Below, one piece after another: positions 1-12,700 of a stretch of 64,000 nt of DNA; within the stretch, counting starts at the first letter, position 1; each line of letters starts with the position of its first letter. Made by a program: the position numbers and the translations under genes. The notes beneath the pieces were generated by a model. That model saw nothing but the letters and a program-made list of their open reading frames with translations, did not search any database and had not been told where the DNA came from. The DNA lies in the NCBI GenBank assembly GCA_964036295.1, contig OZ038462.1:15407264-15471263 (forward strand), given 5' to 3'. Origin of the DNA: Plumapathes pennacea (taxonomy: Eukaryota > Cnidaria > Anthozoa > Antipatharia > Myriopathidae).

Positions 1-45
1 TATTCTTGCTGATACAAGTAAAGCGTCAGAAAATCTGACTTTTGT

Positions 46-339
46 TTGGAATCAAAATTTCACTCTGCGTGCATTTATGTTGTTGTTGCTACATTTTGGC
101 TCGGTGCCATGAAGGTCAAACAATCAGTGGAACAGATGGCGTTATTATTTGAAAATTGGGAAATGGCTGAGGAGAAAGTGACCGTTGGTAGATCTTGCTT
201 CGCTCAGTTTTATTGTATACCCACAAATGTTTATGTGAAAGAAAACCGAAGTCCTCCAAGACGAAGTCGTGAGCCAAGCCACGTACCATTGAATTACCTT
301 TCACGCATTTTGAACAAGAGTAGAAAAGCAGGCGACTAA
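46..339 (+). pseudogene. ORF relic of repeat F, copy A
   Basis: The peptide includes a hydrophobic stretch ([12 protein letters not shown]) and a basic region ending NKSRKAGD. The paralogous frame at 46304-46876 runs on much further past the same point, where copy A has lost one base in a run of A, so this is a frameshifted relic. No known domain was recognised. Confidence 0.45.
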
Positions 340-675
340 TACAAGAATACATTTCAAAGAATGTCCCAAAGTCGTCAAAAGTTCATGATTATACCCGAGC
401 TTACGTACTTCACAATGCTAATGCGTTCCGTGAACGTGCATGTAAACAACATGGAAACAATAAAAAGCCACAGATGGAAATGGAAAGAGAAAATTAGGAT
501 CACTAAACCATCGCTGCGAGAAAGCTAGAAGCTCAAAAAGAAGATTGCCAAAAGTAACCGAGGTGCTAAGATACGTTTGTATTTTAAAATGTGTTAAAAC
601 ACAGGCATTGCAAGATCAGACGTATTCAGAGATCAAAATCACAGAACCAAGTACAATGTGTTTTCTCTGTCAAGG

Positions 676-699
676 GATATAGAAAAAAATTCCGGTCCT
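676..699 (+). other. Degenerate 2A-like motif (DIEKNSGP)
   Basis: Codons in one frame read SLSRDIEKNSGPSV. The established 2A-type ribosome-skipping consensus is D-x-E-x-N-P-G-P; here the first Pro is Ser, a single-base change (CCC to TCC). Such motifs occur near N-termini of some invertebrate retroelement and other element polyproteins. The surrounding frame is broken, so it is a relic. The segment is deleted from copy B. Confidence 0.45.
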
Positions 700-990
700 T
701 CAGTTGTTGATCCAAACAAAACGATCATCGGTTGGCTTTCTGGATGCACGGAAGCCATACTTTAAGAGCGATTTTGGCTTGCATTGTTTTTAAGCGTCGG
801 AAGACTTGAAAATAGCCGTACACAAATGCTTGATGTGTTACCAGCGGGACTCCCGTAAAGTACGAAGGGTTGTGTTTTGCAAATGCTCGATTATAGATAC
901 CGCTTCAACCAATGTATCTGTGTTCTGAGCAATATTTGTGTGAAAGAACATCGAATAAGTAGTAGAAGACGTGTCGAAACTTGATAGAAC

Positions 991-1365
991 TTGAACTTTT
1001 CCCTGCGGGCAGAGCGTCTCCCTTTGTCGGAAACTCTGCGGCTTTGTGTAACGCGCGGCGTATACGAACAGTCGGCGTTTAACTTCGTTTTGCGTGCAGT
1101 AAAGGTTCTTTGTTTATTGTCTGAGGATATTGAATTACTAATAGGATTGAGGCAAATATCACGCGAGATTAAGATACAAGATCTGTCAATGAAATGTCAC
1201 GAGCATAATATCATAGAACGGGGAATCACGAATCATCAGCTACTTAGCTTTCACTCACGCCGCTTTAACAAAAGCAGGAAAGACCGGCAGGCGATTACAT
1301 CGAGAATATTTGTCACTGAATACCTCGAAGTCTTCAAGGTTGATATCCGACTATCCGAGCCGTAA
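991..1365 (+). pseudogene. Second ORF relic of repeat F, copy A
   Basis: It is 124 codons, open without a clear ATG start. The same frame is open in copy B (45671-46075, 134 codons) with few replacements. The NKSRKDRQ segment resembles NKSRK near 310 in the first ORF, suggesting an internal duplication within the element. Function unknown. Confidence 0.35.
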
Positions 1366-1591
1366 TTGTTCGCTCCACAAGCCCGTGATGCACGCCTTTG
1401 TTGTCACGGTATTCAAACGTCTGCAGCTTCCGATAGAGATTAATTTCGTATCGACCCAGAATTTTGCGTTAAAGCTTAATGCATAGCAGTCTTGAACATA
1501 TTAGTGATCAGACTTGTACATGTAGGATGCGTAACGTCTGAGATGGCTTTTTCATACGAAGTAATTTTATCATGGGAAGTGTCATGTTTTA

Positions 1592-1925
1592 GGCCCCGTC
1601 CACACCTACGCCGGATAAATTTGAAAACGCAACTTTATTCTTACGGTTAGGAAAACGCTCTTCAAAGTGGATAAATTTGAAAACGCCGGCTTTGCGTTTT
1701 GGTGTGGACGAAAAACATTTTGAAAACGGAACTTTTCGAAAACCCTGACTCACGTGGTCACGTCAAGTGGTTTCAAAGATTGTCAGGGACGTTTGTAGAG
1801 CAATAACAATACATTTGGGCCCGGAAACATTTTATCCGTTTTCCAGTGTGGACGGAAAACATTTCTTGCGTTTTCAGAGTGAAAGTTGCGTTTTCAAATT
1901 TATCCGGCGTAGTGTGGACGGGGCC
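1592..1925. mobile_element. PIF/Harbinger-like MITE, 334 bp, TTA target-site duplication
   Basis: The terminal inverted repeats are about 44 bp, starting GGCCCCGTCCACAC. TTA flanks both ends. The homologous site in copy B (near 45470, minus strand) has a single TTA and no insert, so the insertion is proven within this window. The 3 bp TTA duplication fits PIF/Harbinger-type MITEs. There is no coding capacity. Confidence 0.85.
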
Positions 1926-2599
1926 TTAATGTGCTACAGCTACTTGAACATGATGCACACGCTGGGAAGATGAGATAAGGCTATTACGCTGTCTTACAGC
2001 TACTTAAGATGTCGGGTATTCCCCAGTCAATCCCATTACAAAATGACAACACAGTTCCTCCACAAAACATGTCAGCTTGAAAATTCACTCAACAAGGTTG
2101 CCAGGTTGTATAGAAAGCGTCACACAAGTACTGTCACGTGCATCGGAAAGCAATGAAAACTGGGTTGTTGCAAACGAAGAATATTCCTACGGGGCCTTCG
2201 ATAATTGTTTTCTCTCAATTATTATAATACACTTTTTCGTGAATATCTGTTTGACCGAAATTAGAAGAAAAGAGGGCAAGAAAAATAAAGGGAGCTCTTG
2301 GATCCGTCATTTGCAAAAACTGACTCGGCTATAATATCTTTTGCATATAAACGCACGACAAAAGTTCCTCTCCCGGGACCCCGCGTGTCTCTATTCATTG
2401 TACTAATGACGTCACAAGCGCACTGGCCACGGGCCTGTCTTGTTATTGATGCTCCCCTCAAGGGGCTTTTCAGCAACAATTTGGCTTCGCCATGTTACTG
2501 TGGAGTACAGGCACTGAGGGTGGTCACAGCCAGAGATTTGTTTACGTCCTCAGTGGTTCTTTTACTTTCCCCTGTAATCAAGTATAGAAGTATAGGGAG

Positions 2600-2860
2600 A
2601 CAGGACCGCCATTTTACGTATTCAGCCGAGCCAAGTGAAGATCTTACCATTTGCTGATAGAAACAAAGGCAGCATCTTCTCCTTAGTTATTTTAAGACCT
2701 TGAGTGCTGGTCCGGCCGGGGTTCGAACCCGCGACCTCCCGCACGAAAGACCGGCACTCAACTAACTGAGCCAACCAGTGTGCTGATTCTCGACCCAGAA
2801 GAAAAAAAACTCCATTTTTAAGCTCGCCGGGGCCACACCCCGCGAGCAATTATATAAACC
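2600..2860 (-). mobile_element. tRNA-derived SINE-like repeat
   Basis: On the minus strand a tRNA-like head (2707-2778) has an A box (TGGCTCAGTTAGTTGAGT) and a B box (GGTTCGAACCC). The flanks are not tRNA structure. This composition is usual for a SINE. The end is not defined and no poly(A) tail is clear. Confidence 0.5.
2707..2778 (-). ncRNA. tRNA-like RNA polymerase III promoter head
   Basis: It has perfect-looking A and B boxes at normal tRNA spacing and a 7 bp acceptor-like pairing (ACTGGTT with GGACCAG, one wobble). The anticodon arm pairs poorly, so it is taken as a SINE head and not a functional tRNA. Confidence 0.45.
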
Positions 2861-3374
2861 GTTCTAGGTACGCCGCAAACATGGCCGACGGTTTGTGCGA
2901 AGTGTTCATTTTAGCTCTGTTAAAGTCTCAAGCTATTAAGACGAAGAAGAAGGGTCTCCAAGAACACCAGATGTGCACTGGAACGGTTCCGGGCCTGAGT
3001 TGCGTTCACACGGAAAAGAAGGTAGTGATCCAGAAACGGATCTAACTCATAACCGTTCCAAGATCACATCTTTAACCGTTCCAAAATGGAACGATTCTTA
3101 GGACACTTGCGTCGTTCACGCTGACACCGAACTGTTGCGAGATCGCTTCAAAACCGCGTTCCTAGGACGGTTTTGGGTGTCGTGTGAACGGGGGTTTAGT
3201 AGTTACCGAACACTCGAAAGTTAGACGATAATTTTGTTTTATTTTTTGAGAAACGACCTTACCAAAACTGGAAAATCTAGTATACATGTATTGCTAGGTT
3301 GAAACGACCTTAAAAAGAAAAACATTGTTATTAGTTGTAACTGTTCCTCTAAAGTTATCTTGTACGTTTTTCAG
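2861..3374. other. Non-coding stretch before CUB1
   Basis: ATGGCCGACGG at about 2880 opens a 50-odd codon frame with no recognised domain. A weak inverted repeat (GCGTTCACACGG near 3003, CGTGTGAACGGGGG near 3180) suggests a worn MITE. The last 100 bp include the CUB1 acceptor tract. Confidence 0.35.
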
Positions 3375-3719
3375 GATGTCCACCTTCCACGAGTGGACAC
3401 TACTCCGGCGGTTTTACAAGTCCAAACTATCCAAGGAATTACCCAACATACAAAAAATGTACTTGGGGCATCACAGTACCAAGTGGCTACCGTGTGAAAC
3501 TGGAGTTTCATACATTTGAGACGGAAAGCACATATGATAAGCTGCAGATTTATGACGGCCCTTATAGCTCTAGCGCACGGCTAGCTTCCCTCAGTGGTTC
3601 TTATCCGTCACGCCTCGTTCATTTCTCCACTGGACCTTCGCTGTGGTTTGAGTTCTCGTCAGATGGCACCATAACTAAAAAGGGATTCCACGCTACCTTT
3701 ACAGTCACTAATTCGTCTA
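3375..3719 (+). CDS. CUB domain 1 exon
   Basis: The exon follows a pyrimidine-rich acceptor (TTTTTCAG) and ends at A|GTACGT. It is 345 nt, phase 1 at both ends. The 115 residues show the CUB pattern: an early Cys (CPPS), the SPNYPRNYP motif, the second Cys before TWGITVP, a YDGP strand, and GFHA near the end. An N-glycosylation sequon lies in the C-terminal linker. Only the first CUB disulfide (Cys2-Cys29) can form. Putative Ca2+ ligands are the Glu of FETE, the Asp of YDGP and the Asp of SSDG. Confidence 0.88.
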
Positions 3720-6700
3720 GTACGTATAGCCTGTATGCGGCTGTTTTGTTAAATGATCAGAATACTGCACAATGTGCTGGTAGGCTGAAGCCACAGAATA
3801 GGGCACATTGGCCACAGTGGTAGCGGGCATTACCCCTTGATCTATCAAAAACAGTGTGAGCCCAAGTATAGCTATGCCATTCTGACGAGGCCTAATAAGG
3901 CCGAAACAGCTGTCCATGGCTGCTATTACTTGGACTCACATTTTTTTTTTTGGTAGATCAAGGGGTAATGCCCGCTACCACCGTGGCCTTTGTGCCCTAT
4001 TCTGTGGCTTCAGCCTACCAGCACATTGTGCAGTATTCTGATTATGTAAATTAAGCAATTCAGAATGAGCTGACATTTAATCGAATATTTCTTTCCAAGT
4101 GAATTATACCTGGGCAAAAGTATACATTTTTGGAAAGCTTGCAACCTAAAGAGTACTTCTAATAATGTTTGCAACTCATTATCAGTACTGACAACATGAT
4201 TATGGTCAGCAAGTCTGAGTAAATTACTTCACCAACGGCAAAAATATTATAATCTTGGCTTTCATGGCAACTCTCAAAACACCAGACAACAAAGAAATTC
4301 AAACTAACACCTCTGAAAATATCCACAAACATACAGGGAACAAAATATAAAACAGTTGTGAAGAAGATGTGAACTGTGTCTCGATGAAACTAAAATAATC
4401 ACAAGTTGAGTTGGCAGCCATCTTGAATGCTTCTATCGGCTGGTTCATATTCTTGATCATTCTCACTTTCAACCGAAGCCTACAGGGCAATTGCGACCTC
4501 ATGATAAATCAACACGAGTTAGGCGATAATCTGTTTCGAGTTTGCAATCACAAATACGATTTCTCGACAAATATAGAACCAAACCTATCGGATTCACTTC
4601 GTTGTCGGTCATCAGAAAGTTCTCTTTCGTGTAGCGGGATATTTTGCCGTGTTCTAGCAGTGTAAACAGCCGTCTGTCCTTCGTCTGTCACATCGGCAAT
4701 AAATGCTTCGTCGCAATCGGTGAATTTTCCATCGGAATCGCCTAAGACTAGCCCCACAATTTCCATCTGCAGTGCATCTCGCATCCGCCATGTTTTTTTA
4801 AAGTCCAAATACACACAGAGAGTCCGAAAATTGCGAAAAATCGACCAAGAACTCGACTTGCTTCGATGAACACGCGTCCGATTGCATGACAACAATCCCA
4901 GGGGTCATTGCACGCATGAACAGTTACGTAGCAACGAAATAACACAATATTTTGTTGGTCACGCTTCTTGGGGTCGTATACGACCCCATTGGCCGTTTAA
5001 GGGTTAAGCCACATCCCACAAGCGTTACCATTTTACAGCTTATGTTTTGTTAAATGGGTGTAGAATCTGCCATAAGTTTATGGCGTCACTCAAAAGTCTT
5101 TTTTTAGAATATGTTGTGCACTCTTCGAAGAACGGTAGATGCAGTACCTTCAAGTTTCCTGAAAACAAATGTCTTTGAATTTGACATAAAACTTTAAATC
5201 CTAGTTCAAATTTGTATAGCCTCGCTTCCATGTAATCCGGTTTTGTTTCCTCAGCCAAGCAGCGCCTCAAAAAACAAAAAGTAGAAAATCGATCAGGTAA
5301 AGCCCCAGGTAAAGCTTCGTGTTTTGTTGGCCATGTTGAATTAGAACGGTTTCGCATCGAATCAGTTTTAATGCGAAAAAACTTCAAGACGTTGACTCAA
5401 AATAAAAATATAGATTCTTCCCAGCAGTTCCTCGAGAAGATACTGCAGGGCATCGAAACTCATACACACACCATTCCACAACCCCAACTGACGAGTGAGC
5501 GCGCAAAAGATTTATAACCCATGTCAGGCGCTAGCTGGAGGTAGAAAATGTATGCACTTCATAAAATCTTTGCACTGAATAGTTTCTTGAAGTTATCTCC
5601 CGTCGCCGGACGAAGCAGTTCTTGTCTCATCTCTGTTGATTATCAATTACAATCAGCTCGTGTTGTCCTGGCGGACCTGTCAACTGGGTTTATCTAATCT
5701 GGCGAGTTTTGCAAAAACTAGATGCACATTGGATAGAGCACTTACAAGTGAAAGTTGAATAACTATTTTAATTACTGGCATCGTTCATGTGCAGTGTGTC
5801 TTCCACGATGTTCGCATTAGAATGTTTCGCTTTATTTTGCAGCACCAAAACACAGCAACTGGAGCTCACCCTCTATCCAGCCTTCCACCGCGTCTTACTT
5901 CCCTTCCTCATCAGTTTCAGTAAAACAAGGTGAGAAATTTATCTTTTGGTCTCTATTTCTAACTCCAAATCATCATCCAAAATCTCATACCCTACACGTA
6001 CTATACCTACGTGCAACAGTTGATTAGGTGGTGCTACAATGCTAGAACTTTTTTATTCTAAAGCTAAATGTTGTCCCTAAAACACCAATTGAAATTTTGG
6101 AATTATCCTTAAGCACTACTTTAATTGTTTGCCTTGCAGGCTGTCCATCCTCTATGAATGGAAACTATTCTGGCAGTTTTTCCAGTCCAAACTATCCAAA
6201 CAACTATCTGAACAACCAGATATGTTCCTGGGGCATCACAGTATCACGTGGCTACCGTGTGAAAGTGGAGTTTGACGTATTTGATATGGAGTGGAGACGT
6301 GATTACGTAAGGATTTATGACGGTCCTTCAAGTTCCAGTGGACTTCTGGCTGCCCTCACCGGTATCTCTTCCTCACGCCTTGTATATTTCTCCATTGGAC
6401 CTTCCCTGTGGCTCTATTTATCAACGGATCATAGTTTAACAGAAAAAGGATTCCACGCTACCTATACAGCCTTTAAATCTTCCGGTACGTACAACTTCAC
6501 AGCAGCGCGATTTAGCGGCTCAACTCATTTACTCCCAAGAGCGAATTTTCTCCTTCAGTTACTTTACCATCAATATATCATACGGTAAAAAGAACTTAGC
6601 TTTTGATGTCTCGTTCATATGAAAGCTGATTGAACTATCAATTATCACTACGTCAGCCATATATTTTCTTCTTAAAAGGTTGAGAGAGTCTTCATTTGGT

Positions 6701-9700
6701 TACAAGGTCTATAGACTCTCAATGTATAAAGATCAAAGTAGCTCAAACAGCCAAGTAGCTCAGTCCCTTCGTGTTTTGATGAACATCAGTTTATTTTTAC
6801 AGTAAAACTATTGCGTCTATTTCTCAAAGTCTTTGTTTTTTAAAGATTCAAAGAGAAAGAATTCTTACAAATATCTAATACAGGTAATAATAATCCTCAA
6901 ACGTCTATATTGTATGTATTTCAGGATGTCCATCTTCTGCGAGTGGAAACTACTCTGGCAGTTTTTCAAGTCCAAACTATCCACACAATTATCCAAACAA
7001 CAAAAGATGTACCTGGGCCATCACAGTACCAAGTGGCTATCGCGTGAAAGTGGAATTTTACACATTTGACACGGAGAGTAACTATGATTACTTGAGGATT
7101 TATGACGGGCCTTCAAGTTCCAGCGTTCAGTTAGCTGCTCTCAATGGTTCTTTGTCGACACACCGTTTTTATTATTCCACTGGACCATCCTTGTGGTTTG
7201 ATTTCTCTGCAGATGGGGACCAAACCGCAAAAGGATTTCACGCTGCGTTTTCAGCTGCTAAAATTTCTGGTATGTTTTCAACTACTGACTGCACGACTTT
7301 GATTTTGTTCCATGTGGTGTAAAGAAAACATTGCTATTTGTATAAATAGAGGTGTGGACACACTGTGCAACAACTAAATTGCACCATGTGTCCACCCTCA
7401 AGTGTTGCGCGCAATATTGCAGAAGTAGAGGTGAATTCTACTTGAGCAACGTTTCACGCAACAGTTGCACCGTTTCCACCTCCTGCAACATTGCATGCAA
7501 TTGTATGACGTAACAAACTAAAATAAGCCAATCAAATTTCGCCGCTGTCCGGGATAAAAATGGCTGCAGTATAGTTACACGTAATGTTGCCCGAAATGTT
7601 GAAGCGAACGCAAATCCAATCGCATGCAATGTTGCACCGTGATTCCCAGCTTGAAGTTTAACAACTAAGGAGTGTTGACGGTTAAAATCGGCAAAAGTAA
7701 TTTAAACCCTTTAGTGTTCCTCCTCATACCTGGTTTATACGTCGCACATCGTCGAATTTAACTCTAGCTATTAAATTTGACGGTACAGTGACGAATAAAT
7801 CGTTTATATTGGTCTAAGGAACTAAGTTTGTCTAACACGCATTATCCGTCTTGGCCACACGCGTTAAGGTGTGTTAGATTTAGAAGTCGCGCAGTATCTT
7901 CGTATTGAATCTGAAATGAATCAATTACGTCACGAATTTTTATTGCCGATAACACTTAAAAATGGAGGATGATTTACACATTTATCCACACGATTAATCT
8001 CGTCTGAATTAAATTTGACGATATTACGACGTATGGCCTGACCTCAAATTTGGATTCTTCAGTCTCTTGCGAGTCTTGTGTCCGTCTTCATGCAGTCGAG
8101 TTGTTGGAAACACGCTCTGCATGAATATTTTGCAGTCCTTAAACTTATATTTTCTGCTTGTGTCAAATGGATAAAAAAAAGTCTGAAAAGTTTTGCATTG
8201 TTCCACAAGTTATAGGGAGACTTTATTCGAGAGGTCATGTCACGCGCCCACCCAACCCACCAAACGTAACAATTGATCAGCTAGTATGAAAATAGAAGAA
8301 CTTCTGGAAAATACTTGTTGACGTTCCGACAAAAAAACAGCAAAGAGTTTGTAACAATAATTAAAGGTTAGCCCATCTGTTTACCAGGGTGTCCATCTTC
8401 CGTGAGTGGAAATTATTCTGGCAGTTTTACAAGTCCATCCTACCCCAACAATTATCCAAACAACAAGAGATGTTCCTGGCGTATCACAGTACCACGTGGT
8501 TACCATGTGAAAGTGGTGTTTAGAGCATTTCGAACGGAGAGTTATCATGATTATTTGAGGATTTATGACGGCCCTTCAAGTTCCAGTGCACTGCTGGCTT
8601 CCATCAGTGGTACTCCGTATTACTCGCGCCGTGTTTATTTTTCCACTGGACCTTCTCTGTGGTTTAATTTCTTATCAGATGGCAGATCAACGTTCAGCGG
8701 ATTCCACGCTAGCTACACAGCTATTCATTTACCCAGTAAGTATCATTTTGCTTAATAGGTTTAGACTCGATCTGCGTTAGGACAATCAGCAAATAGCAAA
8801 TAGGCAAAGACCACGACCAAAAGGGATATTGGGGCGTGATTAATTTCAGCTTGTTCACTGAATAGCCGACAATTTCAGCGAAGTCCACACTCTACGCAAT
8901 TTGAACATGAATATCATCATCATTCATATCATTTCGCCTGTTTCACACTATCCCTTTCGGAGAATCAGCACACGGTGATTGGTTCGCATTATCACGTGAT
9001 TTGCGATGACGTTATGCAATTGACTTTCCTCGCGAGCGATTTGAGATGTTGGCGATTGAAGCAAGAGACTGAAATTGAATTGTGTTAAGGTTTAATAGCC
9101 TGTATCCCATTCGAACTGAACATCGGTTGGCTCTGTGGATGCACGGAAGCCAAACTTTAAGAACGATTTTGGCTCGCATTGTATTTAAAGATCATTAGCA
9201 CTTACCATGATACACCGCGCTCGCTTCGTATTTTCTGGGGCCACGAAAATCACTTTTCTCGTATTTCACAGTTAGTGGCGGAAAATCCATTGTCATCCGA
9301 GCATCTGTCGCATGCTCTGACCTTTATTTAATTGCAAGAGCTTGATTATGTATCTGCAGTGTCTTTGTAGTGTCCCTTTTCCGATCGGGGTGACATGTCA
9401 TAATAAACAATGCGCGGTGCATCATGGTAAGTGCTAAGACAATCCAAAATTGGCATCTTGACTAATTCAGGCATGCCAGTTTCAGTTCTGGAGTCAAAAA
9501 GGTACAATTTGTTATTTTGGAGGATGCTACGTTCGCGTGGCCCGTGAAATAAACCGGGTTGTTGAAAACAAAGAATATTCCTGCGGGGCCTTCGATAATT
9601 GTTTTCTCTCAATTGTTATAAAACACTTTTTGTGAATTTCTGTTTGACCGAAATTAGAAGAAAAGAGGGCAAGAAAAATAAAGGGGACTCTTGGATCCGC

Positions 9701-12700
9701 CATGTGCAAAAACTGACTCGGCTATAATACCTTTTGAATATAAACGCTACAAAAGTTCCTCTCCCGGGACCCCGCGTGTATCTATTCATTGTACTAATGA
9801 CGCCACAAACGCACTGGCCACGGTCCTGTCTTGTTTCAAATTTTGAGCCCTCAATATATAAAGCATTTACAACGTCCCGTGTAAAATGCAGTTAATGGAA
9901 TGTGACGAGCAAGGGCAGTCACGACATCGGCGGTTACTGTTCATTCACCATTGTTCATTCATGTCCTCTAGTGAAACAATGCCATGCCTTAGGATTTTAC
10001 CGGGATGACGAAACCTTGTCTAGTGGCGGTTTTTAACTGCATAGAGATTGGCTCAACTTATGTATGCTCTATTCATGTTAGCAAAAACTCGCCACGTAAT
10101 GGCGAGACATGTCAGGCTCAAGACCCACTGTTGTCCGATACTTGTCTGACTATAAAAGCAGCTGAACAATCGTCACAGTACATTTTATAGCAGCCTTACT
10201 TGGTACGCTTGTTGCAAGTCGTTTTGCGAATTCCCCACCCTCCCTCCCTTTGGAGTGGTGCCTTGCTTTGTTTATTTCTCAATAAACTGGGTCCCTTCCT
10301 TTTGTTTGCGCAGCGACTTCCCCCAAGCTTTTGGGCATTATTTTACGCATACCTGCCAATACCCTTGTCCGATCCAGCACGTGCTGACCTATGGTCTCAG
10401 CTCGTAGTGCCGGGGAGATAAGTGAGGCTCTGCTATAAAATCAAGACCTACCAATACGCTTGTCCTATCCCCAAGCTAATGGGGTGATAAGTGAGGTTTC
10501 AAAAGGTTGCGCAACCGGAAGTCGCCCAGCTAGATATACCGCAGGGCAGTGCATCCCCCTTACGCCAATATGTATCTCGCCTTGTTATCATAAGGAACAG
10601 TGACATTAATATCACTATATACAAATATCGAGTGCATTGTGGGAAGAGTTCAACTTGAAAATCTTCTTTCCCAGCCGAATAACGTGAAGGAACACGCGGT
10701 AATTGTTGTATTTTGAACTTAAATATCTTGCTGGCGATATAATTTTCTGATTTGTGCGATTTGTATGCATTTTCCCCGAACGAAGTGAGGGAAATACTCA
10801 CGACGCTAATGCAGTAGTATTATCGCCTTATCGGAGACTCCAAGCTCGAAATCTAATGTTCGTCTGTCAGTCTGTCAGTCTGTCGTGCGACCTCGTCCCC
10901 AGTTCCTATCGTCGCTGCAGAACCAATAACAAAGGCCGGATCGATCACGTGTGGCCCTGTAGTTTTACTCGCAATAAGAGAAAATAGATTGAACGAAGCA
11001 ACTACAGTATATCGTAGCTGTGTTCACGAAAATGGAAAACTTGAAAACCGGAAAGCTTGAAACACAACAGTCTCGCGAAGCTCGTCTTCAAAAGAGAAGG
11101 AAACAGGCACGGGCAAGGCGAAATCGTAACATCGAACAGCGCCAAATCCGTCAAGAGAAAAGACGACAAACATGTTATAACCGACAGCATCATGAACGGA
11201 AGCGTACCGAAGAAACGGCTCCGCAAAGGGAACAGCGCTTCAAAGCAAATTGGGAGCTTCAGACGCCGTTTTGTGTTAAACTCAGATACTTATTTAGAAA
11301 GGACAAGCAACAAAGGTTAGTCAGTGGAAATCGAACAATCACCGTGACAAATATATTCTATCCCGTATAGCTTGTAACTCGATCACTTCAAGAATGTATT
11401 AAAATCTGTATGCTGATCATTTTCCCTCGAAGTATTGTTTTACTACACTTCTGTTGCCAGTTTCGGCTACCGTATTCGCTCAGAGCAATCGGAACTTGGA
11501 GTCTTCAATGATTTAGTCAGATGTCTTATTTTTCTGTAATCTGACTCGCGGTGATTGCAGCGGAGAATCGTTCACAAGCCCTTAGAAGTATTACTGGGTC
11601 TGAAGCCCGTGTATAATTTGAAGTAAACTGTTAAAGTTTTGCTTTGATTCTGGGAGAAATCTTGCTGTTTTGAGTGGGTTCACATACAAAACAATTCGAG
11701 CCTCTTATATATGCATGCCTGAGTCTGGTACAATGCAGTTCAGAGTAAAAACAAATCGCACAGGAAGCCTATTTAATTGTACTGCCTATGAATTCAAAAT
11801 TGGAAAATCAGTGTTCCTTTTTTCCCGTACTACAACGGCCGACCAACTTCAAACTTTGAGTATTAAATTTTGAGAACGTGCTTGGCAGACTGTATGAATT
11901 AATTTGACGTGCCGACCGTGGGATATACGTACTTTGTCACGCAATCGATTCTTTTTTCAACGCAAAAGTATAACACACCATTCTTTTTCTCCTTCCTTTG
12001 CGTGTAGCACCTGAGTTCGAAGAAAAGATTGAGTCAACAGTTCGGTAAAACAAAGGCTACTCTTGTTGGGAGTTACCAAAGTAAAAGTCCCATCAATGCC
12101 AGAGTGAGGGGGTATCTGCGATTATCGTATTTCTAGTAGAACCAATACCTTGCCACAATGCACTTGCTCGAAACGCTTTTACTTTGTGAAAACAGTTCTA
12201 GGTTTACACAATAAACTTCCAAAGCTGGCTTTGGTGAGTTAGATTTCTGATAGTCTCTGCTTGTGACGTAGTTCCCTTCCGTCATCCTCTCCAGTCCGAG
12301 TAGCCGTACACATTACAATCAAACGTGCTAGAACCTTTTCACACAAAACCCCGCCGGGCACAGAATGAGTAGCATCATTGAAAGTTCTCTCGTCTGTTTT
12401 CCAGGGTGTCCATCTTCCGTGAGTGGAAACTACTCTGGCAGTTTTTCGAGTCCAAACTATCCAAACAATTATCCAAACAACAAAAGATGTTCCTGGCGCA
12501 TCACAGTACCACGTGGTTACCGTGTGAAAGTTGTGTTTAGCACATTTCAAACGGAATACTTAAGTGATTACTTGAGGATTTATGACGGCCCTTCAAGTAC
12601 CAGTGCACTGCTGGCTTCCCGAAGCGGTAATATGTACGGGGCACGCGTTTATATCTCCGCTGGATCATCCCTGTGGTTTAGTTTCATTACAAATGGCTAT

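Larger units (their letters stand above)
1..2444 (+). repeat. Degenerate mobile-element-like repeat F, copy A (truncated by window edge)
   Basis: The whole stretch recurs in inverted orientation at 44820-46801, and its last part recurs at 9553-9835. All copies stop at the same point, after CTGTCTTGTT, which marks a true element end. Copy A carries a MITE at 1592-1925 that copy B lacks. Copy B lacks roughly 500-769 of copy A and has about 95 bp extra opposite 2150. Several open stretches survive in both copies. The class is unknown to me; a 2A-like relic at 676-699 hints at a polyprotein element. Confidence 0.7.

Noticed and set aside
2707..2778. Functional tRNA gene
   Set aside because: The boxes are good but the anticodon arm does not pair and the context is SINE-like.
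12239..12550. Minus-strand ORF of 103 codons (and its twin at 17888-18199)
   Set aside because: It overlaps the CUB5 and CUB6 exons on the opposite strand and is conserved only because the block is duplicated.
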